From Candidatus Zhuqueibacterota bacterium (GTDB lineage Bacteria; Zhuqueibacterota; Zhuqueibacteria; Zhuqueibacterales; Zhuqueibacteraceae): a stretch of DNA of 60,246 nt. The notes beneath the pieces are model-generated. The model had not been told where the DNA came from and did not search any database. It worked only from the letters and a program-made list of their open reading frames with translations. Shown here in pieces: positions 9,103-17,415 of the stretch (the first letter of the stretch is position 1; each line of letters opens with the position of its first letter). The stretch lies in contig JAKEEU010000424.1 in the NCBI GenBank assembly GCA_022616415.1, positions 1 through 60,246 on the forward strand. The letters are read 5' to 3'. A program made the position numbers and the translations under genes.

Positions 9103-9447
9103 CTATAATGCTAAAGTCGCCCGCAGCGCAACATCCACCTCTTGCATGATTGGACAATGGCCAAGCAACGCATCAATTTGAGCATTCAAAACTGTGGCCA
9201 AATTATCGCACACAATAGCTGAATCGACTTGAATCCCCATTGCCTTGCCCGTCGCACTTTGGGCTTCCACTTGTACACGAGTAGGCCCCGTACGCAGAAG
9301 ATTGCTGGTCATCATCGCCACGACTTTCTGCTGGATGCCGGTGTCAATATTATCCGATTGCACGATCAATGCCGGCCGGCGTTTGGCCGTGAGCAGATCA
9401 GAATGAGGGAAGAGCAACAAAACCACATCGCCTCGACTATAACTCAT
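9103..9447 (-). CDS. PemK/MazF-like mRNA interferase toxin
   Basis: The product has 114 residues. It begins MSYSRGDVVLLLFPHSD and continues with KRRPALIVQ, the usual start of PemK/MazF toxins, which cleave mRNA at short sequences. The conserved family pieces R-G-D-V-V and K-R-P-A-L-V are both there. The second of two tandem ATGs (9447) is preferred, because the GGAGG inside the end of the antitoxin gene lies 6 nt upstream. The gene overlaps the antitoxin gene by 11 nt, the standard layout of a coupled toxin-antitoxin operon with the antitoxin first. It appears complete. Confidence 0.82.
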   Translation of the reverse strand: MSYSRGDVVLLLFPHSDLLTAKRRPALIVQSDNIDTGIQQKVVAMMTSNLLRTGPTRVQVEAQSATGKAMGIQVDSAIVCDNLATVLNAQIDALLGHCPIMQEVDVALRATLAL

Positions 9448-9694
9448 CATAAACCTCCATCCCCGGTGCGTTCCAATCCTCCTCAAAACTGATAACGCGA
9501 TTCCGCATTTCGGCGGCTTGCTCGGGAGTAATCCCGCGAGCAGCAAGGTTGATTTCACCTCGTCGTTCCTGCCCGTTCGTCATTGGTTGGATGATGAGCA
9601 TAATCTCCGCTTTGCCAAGGGGAATGCTTGGCGGCAGATCGACGATCACTTTGCGTCTCTCGTCGATATTAGCTGATAATTTGATGGCTTCCAT
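9437..9694 (-). CDS. Antitoxin of the PemK/MazF pair
   Basis: This is an 85-residue protein. Its N-terminal half (VIVDLPPSIPLGKAEIMLII) resembles the beta-strand DNA-binding half of many small antitoxins, and its C-terminal half (EQAAEMRNRVISFEEDWN) is charged and helical, as expected for a toxin-binding tail. GGAG lies 8 nt before the ATG. It would neutralise the overlapping downstream toxin and repress its own operon. The assignment rests mostly on position and size. Confidence 0.7.
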   Translation of the reverse strand: MEAIKLSANIDERRKVIVDLPPSIPLGKAEIMLIIQPMTNGQERRGEINLAARGITPEQAAEMRNRVISFEEDWNAPGMEVYDEL

Positions 9695-9703
9695 AATTCC
9701 ACT

Positions 9704-9716
9704 CCAACATTGTTGG
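9704..9716. promoter_or_regulatory. Possible operator of the toxin-antitoxin operon
   Basis: The 13-nt sequence CCAACATTGTTGG is an inverted repeat (6-bp arms, one central base) ten bases upstream of the antitoxin ATG. Its position suits autoregulatory binding by the antitoxin or toxin-antitoxin complex. This is inference from symmetry and location only. Confidence 0.35.
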
Positions 9717-9804
9717 TTTGTTCATGAAGGATAATAAGCAATTAGGGATTTGCTTGTAGCACTTGTGTCTTTAATATAGCAAAAAAACTGAAAAATACAA
9801 CATT

Positions 9805-12800
9805 TCACTTCCCCTCCACAATCCTCCTCACCACACTCTCCGGCGGTTGATTCGGTGGGGCTTCCTGGCCGACTAAAATCGGCGTGCAGACGGTGGCGGC
9901 TTGATCGAGCGGCACGTGCAGCCAGAGATAATAATCGCCTTTTTCTAGCGTTTTGAATTGCTGCTTGCCGCGATTAATGAGCCGCCATTCGCTGTCGTAG
10001 AGGCGCGCTTGCACGACTTCTTTCTGCGTGCGCAGGCCGATGCCGATGATCTTTTGCTCGGGCAGCGTGAAGCGAAAGAGGCGCGTTTCGCCGGGAGCGA
10101 GCGAAATGGTTGGCGGAGATTTTTCGGCCAACACCTCGATATTGCGGAAGCTGTAAGTAAGCCGCGCGCCTTCAGCCGATTCGCCGGCCAATCCGCGCAC
10201 GCCGAGAAAATACTTGCCGGGTTGCAACGGCATATCCCAATCGAGCGTCGCAAAATCCGATTTGTAGTTGATGATTCGCTCGTCGGTTTTGATGATCCCA
10301 ACCAAGCCCTTGTCGGATTGAAAGCGCACGTGAAGCTTCTCATTTAAAGTGAAAGAGAACCAGTTCACTCCGTCTTTGAGCGTCACTTCGACCGGCTTGT
10401 TCAAATCGACGGGGTTTTGCGGGCGCAGATCGTATCCCCATTTGCGGGCGAAAGCGTTATCTTTTTCCGCCAGATTGAGCTTGATCCAGCCGCCGCGATG
10501 TCGAATTTTCAAAAAGCCGCCGAGTCTGGGTTTGGAAACCGTCTCTGTTTCTCGTGGTGTTGAGATCAGCAATTCGCCGCTGGCCAAATCCGTTTTAAAA
10601 ATTCCGCCGGCGCTATACCAGCTCACTTCATCAACCGCGCCGTCGTAATAGAGCGCCACTGGCTGTGTCGCTTCATGCGAGGCGAGCGGTACGATTATTT
10701 CGCCGGCGCTGACAAACGATTGCTCCAATCCTTTATCCAAAGCCAGCGGCAACGATTCTTGTCCCGCTCCTTCGATGCCGATTAACTCCACAAAAAATTG
10801 CCTGCCGCCGGTCAGATCGGCCAAAAACAAACTGCCGGATGCTGCGCTAAATTCGACGAGATGCAAATCCGTTTCGGCGGCGAAAATCTGCCGCTCTCCT
10901 GCCACCGGCTTCCAAATGGCGATGCCGCCGGCAGGAATCTTCACGCGCAGGCGATACCGGCCTTTGTCGGGAAGATTGTATTGCATAGCGCTGGGTTGCG
11001 TCGGCGACCATTGTTGGTAGCCGTATTTCAGCGTGGCGCGATCACTCAGCGGAATCGTTTGCTGCCAAATTTTGGCATACGTGCGGCTGCCATTCCGCGC
11101 CGATGCCGCATTCCACAAGATGAGTTTGTGAGAATCTTCCGGAAAATCGGCGGTGATGCATTTGCCGGAGGACAGATATAGTCCAGCTTGCACGGGAATC
11201 TCGTGCGGATAAAAATATCCTTTGGCTGCGGCCGCGATTCCAGCCAGCGGTTGCCCGGGATCCATTTCAATGGTGAATATCGAAAGCCGATTGGAAGGTG
11301 TATTCACTGCAAAAGCGCGCGGGCTGTTATCGACAAATTGAATCGACAAATCCTTTTCCGGCGCCAAAGAGTGGGGCGTCAATTTAAATTCACCTTTGCC
11401 AGATTTGGCAAACGCGATTTCGAGCCATAGCTCGCGCCACAAGGATGAGAAATAATTGCCTTCCTCTTGTTGAAAAAGCGTGTTGGCAGATAGCGCCGCG
11501 CGCACGGATTGGACGGGATTCGCAGCATTCTGCGGCGCGGTGACGAGATAATGCGCCAGGCTGTCGGCGCGCATATCGAGGCGAAACCATCGCTTTTTCG
11601 AAATGGAACTCGCCGGCATTTCACCGGACCAGTTGCGCAGATTGTCCAAAGTTGTGGCCAGCGCCTGTTCTTCCTCAAAGAACAGCGAAATGTTTTCATT
11701 GAGATGATCTTCCGACCAGACGCGCAGTTGATATTGGCCCTCCGCCGGCACCGGCATCGACAGGGAGATTTGCTTGCCGCGTTCAGCGCCGCGAACACGA
11801 GGCGGCCCGGCAGATTTCATCTCTTCAAATGAAACACCAACAAGCGATTGCCCGGTCACGCCGACGTGAATGACATTCGACGCCGGCGATTTTTGCAGCG
11901 GAATCGTGGCAATCTTTCCGGCCAAATCAATTGCAAGCGATTTACCGGAAGCCATAGCGGCGAGCAGCGTGTCGGCGAGGCTTCTCATGCTGACGATGGT
12001 TTGGAGTGTTGCCTCGCGCGCCGGCTCCGGTGGGGGCACATTTTCGCTCGCGGGTGTTACGGCTTCAGACGCACTTTCGTATGGCGTTGCTTCTTCTTCG
12101 ACTTCGCCTTCTTCCATGCCTTCTTCACCTTCATAAGCCGTCTCGCCTTCCGGTGCGCTTTCGGAGGCGCTTTCATAAGCCGGAGGAACGGCAGGCGTCG
12201 GCGCAAATGCGCCCTTCTCGGATTGAATTTGCAAATAGTACGTGCCCGCTGGCAGGAATAGCGAAATATTGAAATTCCAATCCAAAAACGCATCGTCATT
12301 TTCTGCGATCAAAGTTTTGCCATCGGCGGCAAACAATTTCGCCGACACATCGGTCGTGCCCTGGCTGAACAATTCGACGACGGAGGATTTGCCCAGGCTG
12401 ACGCTAAATGTCTGCGGCTGATCCATCACGTAGCTCAATTCCGGCGCCAAAACTTCAGTGTTGACCGCGAGCTGGTAATCCACATAATTTTGCTCTTTCA
12501 CCGCCGTGACCGCGATTTCGTACGGGCCCATCGCCAGTTGGTGCTCTTGCGCGCCGCGCCACTTGAACAGAATGCTATCACGATCGAGGAATTTCAACGT
12601 GGCCTCGAATCCATCCGAAAGAAACAATTTGGCTTTCATCGGCGCGGTGGCATGAAAGCGAAATAGTGCCGGTTTCCTTTTGCCATCTGCCGTTTCTTCG
12701 ACCCAGGTTGAATTGGCAAGCTTGTTGATCGCCATGACGTGCGGGCCTTTGCCGGTGAAAGTCACCGCCGGCTCGATTTTTTCAACGCGTGCAATGCGGC

Positions 12801-15273
12801 GGCTCTCGCGATTTTCCGGCAAAGACAAAAGTTGGTAACTGCCTTGGTCAAAAATCATTTCGACGTCGGCTTCTCGCCCGGGTTTGAGAATCGGATAGCC
12901 ATCGCTGTCCTCTATCCTCGCTTTGAAATAGCCCTCTTGTCCCAGCGAAATGACGCGATAACGCCCGGTTTCAGGAATCTCGAATTGATGCATGATGCCG
13001 GCGCTGGTGGGAACTTGCCAACGATTGTCCCGGCCCAATTCCAGCTTGCCGCCTTGAATCAGTTCATTGGTTTTCAGCGCGAGGCCCAAATGGCCGGTGG
13101 ATTCGCCGAGGGTGTTGACTTTGATTTGATATTGCCCGGCGAGCAGATAGACCAGCAGCATGGCGTTGCGTCCGACGCCGTTGCCCTCCGCCGATTCAAG
13201 ACGGGTTTCGAAGCGACTGCGAATAGCCAGCGCGGTATGCAACCTGCCGGTGGTTTCAAGCCGATAAATCCCTGGCGGCGCCACGTTGAATTGATAAATT
13301 CTCGCCTCGTTGCGGGCGAGATCGAGGAAAACGTTTTGTCCCGGCCCCAGAGTTGGAAATTTTGGAAGATTTGCCAATGTCGCGGGCGTCAGCGGTTTTG
13401 GCGGCGCAGTGGGAAGCAAAGCCAGTGGCTCGGTTTTCGCGGAAACAATAGCTTCTTTGTCGGAAGCATTCTCAAAAACAAAAGTATGATTTCCCGGCGG
13501 AACCACAAAAGGCGACTTGCGCGCGATTCCATCTAATATGAAGGCGTAATGACGATTAATAACATCCGTAACCGAAAGTTGTGCTTCTTTGGCAACGCTG
13601 ATCGGGATCGAAATTTTTTGTCCCGGCCCGGCGTAAATCGGCAGCGGATCATCGAACGACATCGGCAATCGCCGCAAGACGACGCCGGCCAATTCCGGCG
13701 CTTGGTTATTCAAAATGAAAGTGTAACCTTCACGCGGGGAGCTGACCAGATTGAGTGAGGGAAATTGAATTCGCGGCAAGCCGGAAATCGAAGTCGTATC
13801 TGGTTTGGACGCCAGTCGAGCCGCAACGTCCTTTACAAATGTAACCAGAGAGCTTTTCCTGATGTGCAGGTGCAGAATGCCCTTCCGAATCGGCGAGATT
13901 TGCAACGTATGGAGACCAGGTTCCAAATCCACCGAGCCTTTGCCTTGTTTGCTCGCCGGTGGACGATAATTCGGCGGCAAATTGATGAAGCTGCGTTCGA
14001 TTTTCCAACTTGCTTCGACGCCGGTGGGAACAATGTCGTACTCGCCCGCGTCGGCAACCCAAACGAACAGGTTCATATCCGCCAGCAAATTAAAACGCCG
14101 TTGCAAAGGCCGCTCGCTCGACAGCGTGTCAAGCTGTGCGGCGACAAGGCGATTGTTCGAGCTGGTGATGACAAACCCGGAGGCGCCGATTTGATCGTCC
14201 GGCGCGCCCGTGTGCATTGTCGACAACCAATAATTGCCGGTCTCATTAATTGGCCGCCGGCCGCTTGATGGCTCGAGCGTTTGCAAGAGAAAAAATTGTC
14301 CGGGCTTGCCGGTGACTTTAACGAGATAAAAAGGCGCGCCACCGGAATACAGGCTGACCATGCAACGCGGCGCATTCGCTTTGGCATGAATCGAATCCGT
14401 AGCGACGGTGGCTTGAAACGGTTGCTCTGCAGAGAAAAGGCTGGCCTCGAGTTTGAGCGAAACTTTTTTGTCGGTTTCAACCAAAATTCTGGAAGCTTCC
14501 TTCGCCACGAGATATTGATTATAACCGGCAGGAGAGACCGCGTATAAACCTTCGCTCGTCGTGGCTACGCGCGGGATTCCCCATTTTAAATAAACTGGAT
14601 GTTCGTTGCTGTTCTTCGACCAATCCGCTTCGAGGCCGGTATACGCCGTGGCGAGATAAAGGCCGCGATCAACTTTCGCGGCGAGACGCACACCTTTGAG
14701 CGGCGTCTCCGCGGACGGATGGCTTCGAAAGCTTTGCGTTTCGGATTCGACCAGCCACGAGCCGTCTTTCCATAATTTCAAATCGGCCAGATTTCTCCCC
14801 AGCGCTTCCAAAAACACCGTCGTATCTTTATCGACGTTGAACCAATACGAGATTTGCTGCAAATCGCGCAGCTCGGCTTCGTGCAATTTGTAAGGAACGC
14901 CGTACTGCGGACTGTTTTGATTAAGTTCTTCGAAGCGAAAAATTTTGACGGTCGCATTGTTCTTGCCCTCGCGATGCGAGAGCGCGATAATTTTGTATTC
15001 GCCCTCTTCCAGCAGCAAATCCAAACGGCCGTTCTTCTCGCCGGGAATGCCATCCGCCGGCCCCGGCCCGGATTTTTTGTCCACAAGCTGAATCGAAGTT
15101 CCTTCGGGATTGAACGCCTGAATGGAATATCTGCCCCAGGTCTTGATCGTGAAGGTGAACGTGTGCCGGCCTTTGCCGGGAAAGGTCGTTTCAAAAACTT
15201 GTTCGGCAGCGCCTCGAATCGGCAAAAGGCCGACGAGCAGCGCGGCGATCGCTGCAGAAATTTTGCGCAACAT
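9805..15273 (-). CDS. Giant secreted protein of repeated beta-sandwich modules
   Basis: The protein has 1822 residues and begins with a clear signal peptide (MLRKISAAIAALLVGLLPIRGAAE), so it is exported. GGAG precedes the ATG. No catalytic motif is visible. The body repeats a short pattern with a G-x-Y turn followed by alternating hydrophobic residues, at least ten times: EGEYKIIAL, PGIYRLETT, AGQYQIKVN, TGRYRVISL, QGSYQLLSL, AGTYYLQIQ, EGQYQLRVW, KGRYRLRVK, PGKYFLGVR, KGDYYLWLH. This is the hallmark of pre-peptidase C-terminal (PPC)-like and related beta-sandwich domains. A low-complexity acidic stretch rich in E, S, A and P, lies near residues 1010-1080. Unlike the other exported proteins here, it has no obvious C-terminal sorting domain. 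The role is unknown; a surface or periplasmic scaffold is plausible. Confidence 0.75.
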   Translation of the reverse strand: MLRKISAAIAALLVGLLPIRGAAEQVFETTFPGKGRHTFTFTIKTWGRYSIQAFNPEGTSIQLVDKKSGPGPADGIPGEKNGRLDLLLEEGEYKIIALSHREGKNNATVKIFRFEELNQNSPQYGVPYKLHEAELRDLQQISYWFNVDKDTTVFLEALGRNLADLKLWKDGSWLVESETQSFRSHPSAETPLKGVRLAAKVDRGLYLATAYTGLEADWSKNSNEHPVYLKWGIPRVATTSEGLYAVSPAGYNQYLVAKEASRILVETDKKVSLKLEASLFSAEQPFQATVATDSIHAKANAPRCMVSLYSGGAPFYLVKVTGKPGQFFLLQTLEPSSGRRPINETGNYWLSTMHTGAPDDQIGASGFVITSSNNRLVAAQLDTLSSERPLQRRFNLLADMNLFVWVADAGEYDIVPTGVEASWKIERSFINLPPNYRPPASKQGKGSVDLEPGLHTLQISPIRKGILHLHIRKSSLVTFVKDVAARLASKPDTTSISGLPRIQFPSLNLVSSPREGYTFILNNQAPELAGVVLRRLPMSFDDPLPIYAGPGQKISIPISVAKEAQLSVTDVINRHYAFILDGIARKSPFVVPPGNHTFVFENASDKEAIVSAKTEPLALLPTAPPKPLTPATLANLPKFPTLGPGQNVFLDLARNEARIYQFNVAPPGIYRLETTGRLHTALAIRSRFETRLESAEGNGVGRNAMLLVYLLAGQYQIKVNTLGESTGHLGLALKTNELIQGGKLELGRDNRWQVPTSAGIMHQFEIPETGRYRVISLGQEGYFKARIEDSDGYPILKPGREADVEMIFDQGSYQLLSLPENRESRRIARVEKIEPAVTFTGKGPHVMAINKLANSTWVEETADGKRKPALFRFHATAPMKAKLFLSDGFEATLKFLDRDSILFKWRGAQEHQLAMGPYEIAVTAVKEQNYVDYQLAVNTEVLAPELSYVMDQPQTFSVSLGKSSVVELFSQGTTDVSAKLFAADGKTLIAENDDAFLDWNFNISLFLPAGTYYLQIQSEKGAFAPTPAVPPAYESASESAPEGETAYEGEEGMEEGEVEEEATPYESASEAVTPASENVPPPEPAREATLQTIVSMRSLADTLLAAMASGKSLAIDLAGKIATIPLQKSPASNVIHVGVTGQSLVGVSFEEMKSAGPPRVRGAERGKQISLSMPVPAEGQYQLRVWSEDHLNENISLFFEEEQALATTLDNLRNWSGEMPASSISKKRWFRLDMRADSLAHYLVTAPQNAANPVQSVRAALSANTLFQQEEGNYFSSLWRELWLEIAFAKSGKGEFKLTPHSLAPEKDLSIQFVDNSPRAFAVNTPSNRLSIFTIEMDPGQPLAGIAAAAKGYFYPHEIPVQAGLYLSSGKCITADFPEDSHKLILWNAASARNGSRTYAKIWQQTIPLSDRATLKYGYQQWSPTQPSAMQYNLPDKGRYRLRVKIPAGGIAIWKPVAGERQIFAAETDLHLVEFSAASGSLFLADLTGGRQFFVELIGIEGAGQESLPLALDKGLEQSFVSAGEIIVPLASHEATQPVALYYDGAVDEVSWYSAGGIFKTDLASGELLISTPRETETVSKPRLGGFLKIRHRGGWIKLNLAEKDNAFARKWGYDLRPQNPVDLNKPVEVTLKDGVNWFSFTLNEKLHVRFQSDKGLVGIIKTDERIINYKSDFATLDWDMPLQPGKYFLGVRGLAGESAEGARLTYSFRNIEVLAEKSPPTISLAPGETRLFRFTLPEQKIIGIGLRTQKEVVQARLYDSEWRLINRGKQQFKTLEKGDYYLWLHVPLDQAATVCTPILVGQEAPPNQPPESVVRRIVEGK

Positions 15274-15370
15274 AGGACTGCTCCATAAAGCTGAGTGGGA
15301 GGAAGTGTTCCCTTTTATTTGACACGCGGTGAAATTAATACAATTTCGAGCAGAATTCGAAAAACTCCTG

Positions 15371-15434
15371 TCATCGAATGAAGTGGTAGCAGAATTTACA
15401 CATCATCGAATGAAGTAGTAGCAGAATTTACACA
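15371..15434. repeat. Two-copy 32-bp tandem repeat in an intergenic region
   Basis: A 32-nt unit beginning TCATCGAATGAAGT is repeated directly, head to tail (15371-15402 and 15403-15434), with one difference. It lies in the 370-nt gene-free stretch 15274-15643, between two divergently read blocks. The rest of that stretch holds an open frame of about 49 codons without a start, ending at about 15595, which may be a gene fragment that I cannot identify. Two copies without spacers are not a CRISPR array. Confidence 0.7.
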
Positions 15435-15643
15435 AACTGCTCTAAAATGTCAAGGCGCAATTTTGTCTTGGGCTGGTTAAGCGCGGGCATATTGCCGTTT
15501 CGTGCAGCGGACAAATTCCGGTAGTGGGCGCGCGTCCGTTTGATTATCGCGTGGTGCGTTTTTTGCCATTCGAATATGCCGGCGGCGGGCTGTAGTGGTG
15601 AAAAAGCGCTTGCGGAACAACGACAAATTGATTATTTTCTTTT

Positions 15644-15967
15644 ATGGCTACATTCAAATTTAAAAAGACTGGCAAACCGGTAGAGCAAATGATCATCGAT
15701 ACGATCATTCAGCATATCAAACCGAAGCGAATTATCTTGTTTGGCTCGCGCGCGCGGGATGAGGCGCAAGCGCGGTCTGATTATGATATTGCCATTGACG
15801 ATGATGAGTTATCGCCTGCAAAACTGGCGCGGATTCGAGCCGACATGGAAATTGTTCCAACACTGCTCTCAATTGACGTGATATGGATGAACCGCGCAGG
15901 CGAGACCTTGCGGCAACGTATCTTAAATGAAGGAGAGATACTTTATGAGCACAATCCAACAGGCTGA
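15644..15967 (+). CDS. MNT-type nucleotidyltransferase domain protein
   Basis: This 107-residue protein has the minimal nucleotidyltransferase signature: IILFGSRARDEA (near residues 30-41), followed by RSDYDIAID (near 45-53) whose two aspartates bind metal, and a third acidic strand at LLSIDVIWM. MNT proteins usually act as antitoxins that AMPylate a HEPN toxin, but no HEPN gene follows here. Its stop overlaps the start of the DUF433 gene by 23 nt, so it is cotranslated with a different type of toxin-antitoxin pair. It may be a third member of that module, or a survivor of a lost MNT-HEPN pair. Confidence 0.75.
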   Translation: MATFKFKKTGKPVEQMIIDTIIQHIKPKRIILFGSRARDEAQARSDYDIAIDDDELSPAKLARIRADMEIVPTLLSIDVIWMNRAGETLRQRILNEGEILYEHNPTG

Positions 15968-16274
15968 GCAATTGTTGTCTAACATGACACGCGCGGAAAA
16001 AGCGCAATTGTTGCAATGGGTGGTGCGCGATTTGGGAGAGGCGTTTCCAGGCATTGAAAGCACGCCGGGCGTCAGTGGTGGAGAACCGTGTATTGTCCGC
16101 ACTCGCATTCCGGTGTGGGTTTTGGAACAAGCAAGGCGGCTTGGAACCAGCGAGGCTGATTTGTTGCGTAGCTACCCGACTTTGCGCGCTGAGGACTTGA
16201 CAAATGCTTGGGCTTATGTACGCGCTCATCGCGAGGAGATTAACCGGCAAATTCTCGAAAACGAGGAAGCATGA
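15945..16274 (+). CDS. DUF433 family antitoxin
   Basis: The protein has 109 residues. The C-terminal domain shows the DUF433 pattern: GGEPCIVRTRIPVWVL, then LGTSEADLLRSYPTL and AEDLTNAWAYVRAH, a small helix-turn-helix fold. The start MSTIQQ is chosen because GGAG lies 8 nt upstream; a start six codons earlier would lack one. The next gene, 3 nt downstream, encodes a DUF5615 PIN-like protein, and DUF433-DUF5615 is a known, common pairing of antitoxin and toxin. Confidence 0.8.
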   Translation: MSTIQQAEQLLSNMTRAEKAQLLQWVVRDLGEAFPGIESTPGVSGGEPCIVRTRIPVWVLEQARRLGTSEADLLRSYPTLRAEDLTNAWAYVRAHREEINRQILENEEA

Positions 16275-16277
16275 GGC

Positions 16278-16619
16278 ATGGCACGGCTTTACTCCAATGA
16301 AAACTTCCCACGACAGGTCGTCGAAGCGCTACGACGGTTGGGCCACGATGTTCTAACCATTCAAGAGACGGGCAAAGCGGGGCAGCGTGTACCTGACGAA
16401 GACGTTTTAACTTTTGCCAGTGCCGAAAATCGCGCAGTATTAACGCTCAATCGGAAACACTTTATCCGTTTGCACAATGAACGACCGGGACATGCCGGCA
16501 TTATCGTGTGCACCTTTGATCCGGATTTTGTGGGACAAGCAAATAGAATTCATGCAGCACTTAATGCTCAATCAAATCTTGCCAGCCAGCTCATCCGCAT
16601 CAATCGCCCCGCCGCTTGA
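16278..16619 (+). CDS. DUF5615 PIN-like toxin
   Basis: This 113-residue protein begins ARLYSNENFPRQVVEALRRL and continues GHDVLTIQETG, DEDVLTFASAENRAVLTLN and H-x-R-x-H, the usual order of DUF5615 PIN-like proteins. These have a PIN-type RNase fold; the acidic residues expected are E (NENF), D (EDVL) and a following N/D position, which reads TLNRKHF here instead of the more common TxDxDF. It follows the DUF433 gene by 3 nt. The toxin is likely inhibited by DUF433. The substitution of D by N at the third acidic site may weaken activity. Confidence 0.78.
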   Translation: MARLYSNENFPRQVVEALRRLGHDVLTIQETGKAGQRVPDEDVLTFASAENRAVLTLNRKHFIRLHNERPGHAGIIVCTFDPDFVGQANRIHAALNAQSNLASQLIRINRPAA

Positions 16620-16672
16620 AAATAAACACTAAACCAACATTTTGGGTATTAACATTTCTTGGAGTGATCACC

Positions 16673-17353
16673 ATGAAAAGACCGTTCAGTACCGTTGCCT
16701 GTTTGCTTTTGGCGCCTTCACTGGTTTTGGCGCAAGGCGCTGCACCCAATCTCGTCAAGGGCAGCAAGGCCATGCTTTTTTCCTTCAATGGATTTTCAAA
16801 CCTGGGCGCCGGAAATTTCGATGGCGGTATCGGTGTAAAATATTATTACCAACAAAGGTGGGCGCTTCGCGCCGGCCTGCAGTTCAGTTCGTTGAGCGAG
16901 GACATTCCAGCCAATCCGCCTGCAGGCGTGCAAGGAATCGACGGCGAACGCTCCGGCACCCGCTTCGGCGTTTCTGCGGCTGTCGAGCGGCACGCTGGAA
17001 CCGAGCGGGTGAGCGCTTACCTTGGCGGCGGCCTCGGCTTTTCGACCACGTCGACCGAGTCCAAATCTCCGGCGATCGGCACCGCTTCACAGACCACCGT
17101 CAAGAACAGTCAAGCCGGTGAGCTGGGGTTTTTGGGAGGATCGAGCTTCAACTTATTTGCTTTAGCCGGCGTTGAGTTTTTTCTTTTTAAAGAGCTGAGC
17201 CTGGCGGCCGAATACCGTCTGGGCTTTCTAAAATTGTCGCGAGCCGACCAGGAAACGACTTCCGGCAATCAGACCTCAACGATAAAAGTCGGCGACCGCA
17301 GCGGCTTTGGGATCGACAATAGTGGTGTGTTAACTTTGGCCGTTTACTTTTGA
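16673..17353 (+). CDS. Predicted outer-membrane beta-barrel protein
   Basis: The protein has 226 residues from ATG 16673, preceded by GGAG. It starts with a signal peptide (MKRPFSTVACLLLAPSLVLA). The mature part alternates polar and hydrophobic residues in short strands separated by glycine- and serine-rich turns, with aromatic girdle residues (GVKYYYQQRWALRAGLQF, FFLFKELSLAAEYRLGFL) and ends in VYF, the typical C-terminal aromatic signal for barrel assembly. It resembles eight-stranded OmpA/OmpW-like barrels. The ligand or role cannot be read from the sequence. A terminator follows directly. Confidence 0.75.
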   Translation: MKRPFSTVACLLLAPSLVLAQGAAPNLVKGSKAMLFSFNGFSNLGAGNFDGGIGVKYYYQQRWALRAGLQFSSLSEDIPANPPAGVQGIDGERSGTRFGVSAAVERHAGTERVSAYLGGGLGFSTTSTESKSPAIGTASQTTVKNSQAGELGFLGGSSFNLFALAGVEFFLFKELSLAAEYRLGFLKLSRADQETTSGNQTSTIKVGDRSGFGIDNSGVLTLAVYF

Positions 17354-17376
17354 TCAAGTTGTGAATTCTCACCGGA

Positions 17377-17405
17377 CGTTTCAATAAACTTTGAAACGCC
17401 TTTTT
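17377..17405 (+). terminator. Rho-independent terminator after the barrel gene
   Basis: An 8-bp perfect stem (CGTTTCAA at 17377-17384, TTGAAACG at 17391-17398) with a 6-nt loop is followed by CCTTTTT. It is 24 nt after the barrel stop and 11 nt before the next ATG, so it separates the two genes. Confidence 0.7.
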
Positions 17406-17415
17406 AAAACTCCTT

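Noticed and set aside
8846..9157. 103-codon minus-strand frame over the AbiEii relic and repeat B.
   Set aside because: It runs through the repeat palindrome, and the AbiEii similarity is in another frame.
15371..15434. Tandem repeat considered as a CRISPR array.
   Set aside because: Only two units, no spacers and no cas genes nearby.
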